Shown here: one piece after another, positions 34,324 through 44,800 of the stretch
Position numbering within the stretch: the first letter of the stretch is position 1
How the letters are laid out: each line of letters opens with the position of its first letter
Assembly: GCA_963922205.1 (NCBI GenBank)
Contig: CAWUHX010000075.1
Coordinates: 372,001 to 436,000, forward strand
Direction of reading: 5' to 3'
Length of the DNA stretch: 64,000 nt
Origin: Romanomermis culicivorax
Taxonomy: Eukaryota; Nematoda; Enoplea; Mermithida; Mermithidae
Notes under the pieces: model-generated
What the model was told of the DNA's origin: nothing
The model's database searches: none
The model's input: only the letters and a program-made list of their open reading frames with translations
Program-made: the position numbers and the translations under genes

Positions 34324-37300
34324 ATGACTTTACGTTGCTGCAATTGCCAAAGTGCTCTCAAATTCGACCCTTCTATCACCGATCGTTACCCCGAATGGCA
34401 GAACTTGTCGTCCTTGTCGGCCAAACCGTCTTCGGCGGACGTTTATTATAATAAATCCGCCGCGACGTCGGCCATCAATTCATCCAACGATGTTAACGTC
34501 AATAATGCATCGATCGAAATTGCCGCTGGTGATCGAAATGCTGGTCAGGAAAATTACGGAAATTTGGGTCATTCGACGACAATGATGGGCAATCTATTCG
34601 ATTTGATATGCAACGACGTGACGGCCGTCGATAATCCCATGTGTCAAGAATGTACGGACAAATTATTGGATTGTATGGATCAACAAATGTTACAATTAGA
34701 GGACGAATGTAAAGAATATAGGGACTTTTTATCATTTTTGAAGAAAAATGTGCAAGAATCGGCCGACTTAACGTCTTTGAAAAACGAACATCAAAAATTG
34801 CAGGTAAATATGCTTTTTGTCCATAACGTGTTAAATTTTTGGGATTTTAATTTCCACTAATTTCGTTGGAACAGCAAGTTTGATTTTCATCGAATTCTGA
34901 CTTTTTTCGTCGAAAATTTCATATTGAAAATCGTTGTTTATCAATTTAAGGCTGAAGAATCCGGATTGAGAGCCGAATTGGCTCGTTTAGAGTTAGAAGA
35001 AGCTGAATTGGATAAAAAATTAGCACAAGAAGAACAAGAACTTAATCAGATAACCGACGATGAAGAGGCATTGTGGAAAAGTTATCGCGACATAAATCGG
35101 CAGGTCGGTTTTAACTTCCGTGGCTTTATTTTTGTATACAATCAATTTTCATGATTGACTCAAGTTTGCGTGGCATCTAACAAAGTCCCATCATTGTGAG
35201 GCCGAAGCAAGCCTTTAAATTGAAAAAAAACATCAATTTACGTAGATTCAACTAGGTCTCGTTAAACTAACCCTACATTTCTTTCTAAACGAATCATGTA
35301 CATAATGTGCTTTTGAAAAAATTAAAAGACAATTTCTGGTTTGAAATTTTCGAAACAAAAGCTTATCATCAAGAATAACTCAAATATAGCTGCACGTACA
35401 TAACATACGCCAAGCATCACAAATTTATGTATATGTGATTATTTTTTGTTTTTAATTTGTTTTTCTCTTGTTAAATGGCTATAGAAGCCTTAGATGTGGA
35501 AATTTTTTTGCAACTTGGTGTTCGGTTTGAAAACTTTGCAAGTTTCCAAAAATGTAACCGTTCAAGTACAGCAGTAAATTTTTCCATTCTGCTTTTTAAA
35601 GAAATCAGAATTATTCGGACTATATAATTTATCGAACGTTCGTAAATTAAGTTGACGAAAAATTAAATCAGCTTATTGTAAGGAGTTTCAAAAATATTTC
35701 AAAGTTTGCATGCTTATGCTATTATAGTTTTTGCACAATTCCTACCGTGAGATTTCACGATAAACGTGCCAATCTCATTACTCGTCAAAACTAATGTAGA
35801 AACCTAGACAACTGAAAATCATTACCGTCTTTACCGTTTTTTCCATTGAATTTATTTCAGCGACATTTTTATATTGTGGGGTTGTTTTATCTTCTTCTTT
35901 GAGTCAATTTATTTCAGGTGTGACGATTTACATTGCAGCAATAGCGCTTAACTTATGTTGTTATTTTTGGAATTTTCCAATCATGGTAAAAATTTCACGC
36001 TTCATATTTATTTTTCATGACGATCATTTAGAAACATGAAGTAGTTTTGAAAAAAATTCGTTTTTTCAAATATTTTTGGCTACAATCAAGAAAATTAAAT
36101 CATTCGATTTTGGCCACCTTTCAAGTTTTTTTTTGTCTCCATGAGATAATACTCGTGATTCCATTTCGTTTGTGTTCATTTTCTCGTTTGTCTTTTCCTT
36201 ATTAAGAATAAGAATATTTATTGCAGCAGCATTACGAAAAAATAAAAAAACGGACATTAGTAAGATATATAGAATGAAAAAGACGCCGAAAAGAGCGGCA
36301 TGGAAATATGTGAAGTAACGAATTAGAATCCACACAGTTTCCATAACAGAAAATTATATTCTGCTGTTCATGGTCAAAAAAACTAGTGCTGCTTTTACAT
36401 TTGACCATTACCGAAAATTGGACGATCGAAAAAATTGTTGAATTTTCATATTTTTGTTTATCTATAGATCCTCACATTGAGTGACGAAAACGAAAGTTTG
36501 TCTAATCAATTACGCTACGCCAACGATCAATTGGAAAAATTACAAAAAACTAATGCTTTCAATTTAACTTTCCACATTTGGCACCGCGGTCATTTCGGAA
36601 CGATAAACGGTTTCCGTTTGGGTCGTTTGCCCAGCGAACTGGTCGAATGGTCGGAAATCAACGCCGCTTGGGGTCAAGCCGTTCTACTTTTGCATTGCTT
36701 GGCCCGAAAGATCGGTTTAAAATTCAAAAATTACGAACTCGTTCCTTACGGAAATCATTCTTTTGTCAAAGTAACGTCGTCGCCGAGCGGCAACGAAACG
36801 CCGGACGTTCCGCCGCCGACGGCGTCGTCGTCGATGATGTCATCGGCGAGTGGCGGCGTCAACGATAAATCTATGATGTCGACGTCATCGTCGAACGTCG
36901 TTAAAGAACTACCATTATATTGCACGGGCGGTTATAGATTTTTTTGGGATACGAAATTCGACTTGGCCATGCAAGCTTATTTAAATTGTTTGCAACAATT
37001 GAAGGAAGAGTTGGACAAAACGGGAACAGGTTGTTTGCCGTTTAAAATGAATGGTGATAAAATTGAAGACAAAGGTAAAAAAATTATCGGCTTTGAATTT
37101 TTGGCATCCTTGTCTTAGCTGTATGGAATCCCTGTTTGACTAATTTTGAAAACAGAATTTCCTCTTCGAGAAAAAAGTTTGTATGCTATAATATCCATGT
37201 GATCTTATAAAGTTTGTAAAAACCGTCTTTTTCAATTTGTTGGTAATGAAAAAATGATGTTCACGATATTCATAAAGATTATTCTTGCTTTACACTTTAG

Positions 37301-37416
37301 GAAGCGAATTTTCGGTCAAAATTCAATTTAATTCCGAAGAAAGGTGGACGAAAGCTATGAAATGTATGCTCACGAATCTAAAATGGGCTTTAGTATGCGT
37401 ATCGTCGATGCAATGA
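34324..37416 (+). CDS. bec-1: Beclin-1 (autophagy, PI3-kinase complex subunit), 4 exons
   Basis: Beclin-1 is the scaffold of the class III PI3-kinase (VPS34) complexes that start autophagosomes and sort endosomes. Exons 34324-34803, 34951-35103, 36468-37074 and 37301-37416 total 1356 nt, 451 aa, nearly the usual length of about 450. Visible parts: N-terminal CCNC and a second CQEC (C107, C110), cysteine pairs kept across the family; a BH3-like segment ending GNLFDL (about residues 80-93); a coiled coil (about 115-235) rich in Glu and Leu; and the BARA domain (about 236-451) with [19 protein letters not shown] and the C-terminal membrane-binding stretch near [11 protein letters not shown]. Between the two BARA halves there is a Ser/Pro/Met-rich insert of about 40 residues (about 315-354) compared with vertebrate beclin. 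Start chosen at the ATG directly after an acceptor-like CAG. Confidence 0.95.
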
Positions 37417-37649
37417 TCTCGGTTTATTGGAAAAAGCGTGTATAAGTATAGATATTTAAGATACTCGTTTCACAATCAAAAGACGTGATAATGCTTCTCG
37501 ATCACTATTGTAAATTCGGTACAATTAATTAGTTCAAGTTTTTCATTAATTTATTCTTCTATTATCTGAGTGAAAAGTCTTTACTATCTGCTCGAAACAG
37601 ATTGCTGTGAAAAAATTACATTTTTTCTGACATCAGTATGGATTTACTT
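37417..37649. other. 3' flank of beclin-1
   Basis: AT-rich non-coding sequence between the beclin stop and the SINE-like repeat. No feature beyond the presumed 3' UTR. Confidence 0.4.
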
Positions 37650-38036
37650 GAGCCATCTTGATCTAGTGGTTAGGTTCGATTCTGGGTGTAACCCAAATTT
37701 AATTTTTGGTAGCTGGCCTAGGCGCTCACCGCCTTTCATCCTTACGGGGTCGATAAATTGTGTAGGTAAGCTTGGAACGCTGCTTGCCGGGGTCCACTCT
37801 GCTGAGTTGCATTTTGGCGACGGTGGGGCGAATAAGGAGGTAGGCCTATTCCATTATGAGATAGGTAGTCGAACAAGTCCTGCTTGTCAGGCAGACGCCA
37901 CCCTGCGGAATGTGGCCTCCACTAGGCGAAAAAAAGCACCCAACATAAGATCGGCACTTATATATGACCGTATAGTCCTGTAAAGCCAGTCTTTCCGGCT
38001 ATAGAAAAATAGGTACAGGTGTACTCCAAAAATTTG
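37650..38036 (+). mobile_element. tRNA-derived SINE-like element
   Basis: The start contains an A-box-like TGATCTAGTGG closely followed by a B-box-like GGTTCGATTCTGG (37673-37685), the internal polymerase III promoter of tRNA-derived SINEs. The two boxes are closer than in a tRNA, so the tRNA part is shortened. A GC-richer body follows, with CCTTACGGGGTCGATAAA, a phrase I recall from SINE cores of several invertebrates, and small inverted repeats. It ends near a CTATAGAAAAATAGG palindrome. No target duplication or long A-tail was found. Confidence 0.55.
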
Positions 38037-38855
38037 AAAAAAGTATGGAATTACATGAATAACCACATTGCAAAACTATCGTTTGAGTTTTTCACAAAGC
38101 AGACAAATCAATAGGAGGGGATATATAGGAAGTATGATCCTTATAACCTGTGGACCTGAAGACAGTTGACGGGGTACCCTATTTTCGGGGATATTTAGAA
38201 AAATAACTTATTCACTGAACACATTGATATCCCAGCTCCGTGAAACTCGTAAATTCAAGGACCTATGTTTTCTGAATACGAGGTCATGTAGTTAAACCTT
38301 ATTTGTATACATGACTAGTGAAGTTACTGTGTTGCGTATATTCTGTAGAATAAACGCTTACTTGAACGCGTAGCTTTTAATGTAACGTATGGTGCGTAGC
38401 TAACCTAAATAATATTTTGGATGTTGATTTCAGAGCCGAGCTCGTCACGTTTATCGGCCGTTATTTGCTGTAAGATTTCACCTGACTAATCTTTTTTTTG
38501 TTGATAGACCCAACAAACAAATTATTTGTGATATCAATTTTTAAAATGGATCTCTTTATCGAAATTTGTATTTATAGGTTTAAGTTGACCTTCAGAATAG
38601 CGATTTCTGGGAAGATTCTCATTATTGTATGAATGACTTGTTTTTAATTGAAGATTTTTTTTTGAAATTTGAAATTTCCGAATTTTTTCGAACACACTAC
38701 TGATTTTCTTTTTTTTCGGAAAGCTGAGTCAGCCTACAGATGCCGCAAATTTTTTTCATCGCCAAAATAAAAATGTCCTAAAAAAGATCTTTTGCAGATC
38801 AAGCGAATCTTAATCTCTAATCTTAATTTTGCAGGTTCAATTTTTTCATTGAAGA
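38037..38855. other. Upstream region of the CNC bZIP gene
   Basis: No gene is recognised. A pyrimidine tract ending TTTTGCAG at 38833 lies 22 bases before the chosen ATG and is a likely acceptor for a 5' leader intron or for a trans-spliced leader. Confidence 0.4.
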
Positions 38856-41800
38856 ATGCTGAACAAAGGCATGACGACGAAATACGCTCAAGATTATTAT
38901 AATTTTTTGGCTCTAATGTGCCTGGTACATTGCCTTTTGCCGCCCGTACCGTTGTTAGATTTCCAATTTTCGAAATCAATCCGTCGACTGCCACCGGAAA
39001 GTAGTTTGAAGAATCGAATACGAGAAACACCGTTTGACAATATTATCTTCGAAAATCCGTGGAATCGTTTATTGAAGATTGATTCATTATTCGATAAAAT
39101 AACAACAGATAGGGAGTTAACGGGCTCGAATATTTCGGCATATATTTATACGGAGATTGAACACGTGCCGACTAATGCAGCGGTTGGTCGTCGAAATTTG
39201 GCCGAAAATTCGACGTTTGGCGCTGCCGCCGGTCGAGTGGTTAACGAATTGTCGTTAGAGGTATACATTTTTCTTGCTTGAATAAATTTCATCATGAAGA
39301 TTTGCTAGAATGGACGAAGTTATTATAAAAACAAAAGAACAAAAAACGAAAACAATTTTTATAAATTGGCGATCGTAAAGTTTATTTCCTTAATGTACGT
39401 TCTGAAAAAGACAGATTTTCGTGTTTTTATCGATGAAAAATTTAATTTTCAAAAACAGTCAAGATTTTTATCACCAGATAAATCATTTTGATCTACTCGT
39501 TTATTAATAATCCTTTGCTGGCAAAATGTTTCGAATGATTTGAAAAAGTTTGATTTCGTATAGCACATTTTTCGTCATGTATTTTTTTTCTATAGGACAT
39601 TGATTTGATAGACTGTTTATGGCGGCAAGATATCGATGCCGAAAAAGGCGTCTTTTCGTCGATTCAACCGCCGGAATATCAGTATCAAACGGATTTAGTC
39701 GTTTTATCTGAGAAGAATGTGCTACAATCGGTAAATTATCCTCATTTTTCTTCAAATTATCGATCGAAAATCGATATTTCGGACAAAAAGTTGACTTCCC
39801 TCGATGTTATTTGTTGGATTCGTGCCCAAAAGTGTAATTTTTAGTGAAAACCCCATTCTTAGCAGTAAAGGGAACTTTAAGTGAGATGGAAAATAGCCTT
39901 TACTCGTTCAATAAGCAAAACTTATCTTCCTCCGTAGAATCGGCTTCAATTATCGGTCGTCGATCGGGAAATCAGCCCCGAAATCGACTCGGATCGTGGA
40001 TTTTTGTCAACGGAGGATTATAAATACCTGAAACAAACTTTGATGGGTGATTTTTCGGCAATTGATAGCGAAAACGGTCCTGCTAAAGTGGATCCACTAT
40101 TTTCGGACTACGATAATGCATTATGGCGGAACAATAATCGAGAAGTTTCTTGTCGTGGTGCTGCCAATAACGGAACGGAATCGGATTTTTCGAATTTAAA
40201 TAACATTTTGCACAATAATACGATGGACGACGATGCGGGAATAGATGCAAAAAATACGACTATTCAGCCCGGAGTTGGAAATTCACATGATGAAGGATAC
40301 GAGTCGAACGGTGAGTTTCCATACAAATGAAATTTTTCTGAAGTGCTTCTAGGTTACAATTTCAAAATTTTCGGTTTTCTCGCAGGATTGATCATTTCTA
40401 TTCACGTTTCTCACTGTCCGCAATTTTCATGATCTGCCAACGCGATGTTACAAATATCAAAATGAATTAATGGTTAATGACTGCTGCTGTAAATCTTTTT
40501 TTCTGGTAGATCTGTCGTCGCCTTTCAATGAATTCTTCAACGAAAAACATGGAGAAATGCTGGCTTTTTGGGACGATTCTCCCGAAAATAACGTTTCTCC
40601 GATGCAACGCTTGTCCGAATCGTCAATGGCGAGTTTAAATACCCAACCAGACTTTATTGCTGGTAAATTTCTTACTGTGCATATCATCACCTTTTTGAAC
40701 GGCATATTCAGTTTATAAAACGTCATAATTTAGATTTAAATATTTTGCCCACGCCTAATTTAAATTTAACGAATCAAGATATCGTACAATTGTTTAATGA
40801 TGAACAGATTATGAACGATGTTGCAGAATCGTATAGGGCCACTAAAATCGGTTTGTTATTATTATTTTGAACTCGAAAAATGCTATACATAGCCTTTGCT
40901 TTTCGATATACGACAACTGAAAAATTTCTCAGACTTCTGTTTTTTTTCAATTTTGATCATTTTAACCCCGAAATTTTTCTCCATTTTAGCAGTGCCTTCT
41001 GTGATTCAACCCGCCCGATCATTTACGCCATTCAGCGATCATTCGTCGTCAAATTCCTATTTATCATCCAGCAATACTGTAAGTCTTTAGCTGGTGATAA
41101 AAATTTGTATACAATTTCGATAATTTCTAACTTCTTAATATCCAGTTTTGTATAATTATATTTTTTTAGTATTTAGTAGAATTTGTTTGTCTCAAATTCA
41201 ACTACTGATCTCTAATTTCTGTACAATTTTCTCATTTTTTCGAACGTTAGAAATGAAATATTAGTAACTTTAGATCAAATGTGATGGAATTGAATGTAAT
41301 AAGATTTTCATAGCCAAGCCTGGAATGTCTCATGTTTGTTTCGTATAACGTTTTCGGTATATTTTTTAGGGGTGGGCCGGGTATCCGGATCCGCGGATAT
41401 CCGCCTAAATTTTAGGATCCGGATCCGCTAAATCAGATTTTTTTGGATCCGGATCCGCTTAACCAAATTTCTTAATATCCGGATCCGCTGTTGTCAATGA
41501 TTAAGATCCGGTCATAATCGGATCTTTATTCATTATTGTTCACATAAAATTTTGCGGAAATTTCGAGCCAATGGTAGCAAAATTATACTTGAGAAACAGT
41601 AATTTTTCAACAGTATCGCCCTTCAAACGATTTTCGGTAGGATCGTAAATTTGACCAGCACCACTGAATAGCTGTTCATAGAGGACACTTTTTGCTGGTG
41701 CCACTTTAAGTTTACTTTCTGCATGAAATAATTGTCCAAAGACGTTTGAGATTTAAGTTCATGCTTTAATTTGTTTTTTGAGTTTCTAGGTTCATTTTTT

Positions 41801-44800
41801 TGGCTATCTTTAAAGAAAAACAAAAAATAATTCTTCAACATAACTATACTAGTAGAAATTTTATTTCCACAATTACTCCTATTTTCATTATCTTCTTTTT
41901 ATTTAGCCGCAAACTGCTTATATATTGCCATATGTTTCCTCTCCAAATGTTTTCTCTGACATCTAGTAGCACAACCTTTTCTGGTTAACTGTATTCTGCA
42001 TTTAGTGCACATTGCCTTTTCTTCATCATCTGGGGACACTGTGAAGTAGTCCCACACTCTGCTACTGAAAGAAGAACTTGAATCCATAATTTCTGAAAAA
42101 AGCTTCCATTTCTATTCATTTCTTATCTGGTGAAACCAATATTAATCTAAACACGAATACAATTCAATGAATGGAAATTACTAATTAGTACATGTGAACT
42201 ATTTCCATAAACAAACACCTCAATCACTAATAATTTATCAATCTATTGACACCAATGAAAATAAATTCATACAACTCAATTTTAGACAAATTAGACATAG
42301 TACATTGAAAGATCCGGATCCGGTTGGATCTGTTCCTCAAGATCCGGATCCGCCGAACCAAATTTTTTTGGATCCGGATCCGCTGGGCCCATCCCTAATA
42401 TTTTTCATCCTTACACAAACCGTGTATTCAAAATCAAATATCTCGATATCATCGATAGAAGACATAGTTAAACAACTATAATTTTGTTTTCTCAATTTGT
42501 ACACTAATCGCAGTTCGTTTTTACAGCAGTTTTATGCAGTTTTTGATATAGCTGCAATGGTTAACAGGACTCTATATCAACGGGTCAAAATTCTAAAATC
42601 ATGACGACATTGACTGAATAAGTTGAAATTTCAGGACGAAGTTTGGAATCTTTCATGAAAAATACAGATTCTAAAAAAGGTTCTATAGTCTTTTTTTTAA
42701 ATTTTTGAACAAAAATCAAACCACAAAGATTTTTTGGCGATTTTATATAAAAATCGACCTTTGTTTTATTCGGCCGAAATAAGCACGACGGATAATTGAA
42801 CTTTTTGATTCAGTGTTTGATTAGTACTATAATTACTGTTTAGTATTTTTGGCTTGAGAACCACTTTACATAATTTACACAGGAACTGGACTGAGATCAC
42901 TTACTAGTTTCTAATTTTGTGATACCGAAATCGGCATAAAAACAAATTCTAGAAGCGAATTCGGGCTCAATTTTCGGCAGTTAATCGAACAATAGCACAT
43001 TGTCCTTTTGTGTTTATAATGAGATCAATTATTGAATGTTACACAGAACATTTGTTTAAGACTGATTTTCAAACCGGCGATAGATTCAGCGCTCAGAATC
43101 AATGTTTCTGGTTCGGAAATTCCGAACCTTCAACGTCTACCGGTCATCGGTCGACGACAGATTTTCATGCAACTTCTTCCGTTTCTCTATCGAGTCGTTC
43201 GCAAAATATAGACAGTCAGAGCAGCTCCGTGCTATCGACGTCGCCATTTTATCGATCAGCGATCACCGGCGACGAAATTATTCACGATCATACGTATTTT
43301 TCGATCAACGGTGACGAAAATTTCATCCGGCATCGGCCTGTCGCTATTGAACAAGAAAACGTCGAAACGGGAGATGAAAATTTGCATATTATTGACGCGA
43401 TTAAAGAAGAAATCGTCGATGAAGAAGAAATTTCATCGACGACACACAACGTTTGGGTCGGCGCCGAAGAAATCGCTCCGCCGTCGACTAGTTTGGCGAT
43501 GTTTAGGTATCAAACGGCGGTCAGTTTAGGAATTCAACAACCGGAAAGGCAGCAAATTTTCGCGCCTAGTCGACGCGACGAAGATTTACTGCGGCAATAT
43601 AGAATAAGTGAGGAGCAGGCTACGCAATTTGCAGCTATTTTGCAATAGTACTTCACTCAGGAAGAGTGTTTTTTCTGCACCGGGCTTTCTGCATAGTGCA
43701 GAAAAGCCCCAAAAAAAGTTTCTGCACTGCAGTTTTCTCCTGTTACCACTGTTTTTCCCCCGGGCCTTTTCCCCAAATGGGAGAAGGGGTCAAAATTTGT
43801 TTCCCCATTTTCCCGAAGTCGTTTTTCGCTTAGAAATGCTCATAGACGCTCTATTTATGTATTTTTGAGCTTTTTCAAACCTTCTGCTGTTTTCTAGAGC
43901 CGTTAATTCGTTAAAATTGAGCAAACATTTGACATTTTTGAGTTTGATCGAAGTTTAATCTACAAGCATTGTGGAACAAATTTTCCAGCAAACTATGCAA
44001 GAGCATAATGACTTTCAATTACATGAGAAATCGACGGTCATGTCCTCTATAATGACAAGTGAGACCAAAAAGATATTAATCTTTCCGGGTATTATTGGCA
44101 TTCTGCAGCGCTGGAAAATCAATTTTGCGAATATTTATTTCAAGAATTGGATTCAAATTTTGTGTTCAAAAGTTGTAATTTCTACAATTTTTTATTTGGA
44201 AAAATTTAAAACCAGTAATTTATTCGCAAACTCTTATGAACTTGGCCGAACAGATATGAGTAAGAAAAGTAGAAATTTCCGAAAACTACTTTCATGAAGC
44301 TTTTGGATTTGGATTGATGCTTTAATGTTAAGAAAAGATTAATTGCTTCCAAAGGTTTACAGACTTGACATATTGATCTTTGTCAAAAAGTGTGTCAAGA
44401 AAAAAATGTGAATTTTCATTAAATACCAAGATAAAATATTGAATATTACCTATTAAAACATGAGATAATATGTTTAAGATGATGAAATCTATTAAAGGTT
44501 AAATGGTAAGTGGAGGTAGACATGTTAGAAGCAGCGCCTTAGCTATGAAATGAATAATAATGCTTATTAAAGTTATAACCGATGCGAAGCGCCGGAAAAT
44601 TGTGAGATTATGACCCCCTTAAATGCACCAAAATGCATCTACGAAGCCTAAAAAGTCTGCACTGTGCAGAAAAAAACACTGCTCAGGAAATATTTTTTTA
44701 GACATAGTGTATACAAGTTCAACTTTTGAGCTGACGAGAATTCAAAATTTTTTATCTTTCATTTTTCCTCTGTTTTTGTCAAATATTCAGGCCAGGTAAA

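Larger units (their letters stand above)
41366..42397 (-). mobile_element. Internally deleted hAT transposon in CNC bZIP intron 6
   Basis: Ends TAGGGGTGGGCC and GGGCCCATCCCTA are inverted repeats, and the flanks ATATTTTT (41358-41365 and 42398-42405) are a perfect 8-bp target duplication, the hAT signature. Many GGATCCGGATCCGC motifs stand inside each end. On the minus strand a BED-type zinc finger frame (42087-41899) and a hATC-like dimerisation remnant (about 41705-41540) survive, with the catalytic middle missing. At 1032 bp it cannot be autonomous. Confidence 0.88.

Noticed and set aside
43367..43384. ETGDEN in CNC bZIP exon 7 as a KEAP1-binding ETGE motif
   Set aside because: The last Glu of ETGE is Asp, it is far from the Neh2-like motif, and nematodes are not known to use KEAP1 for this factor.
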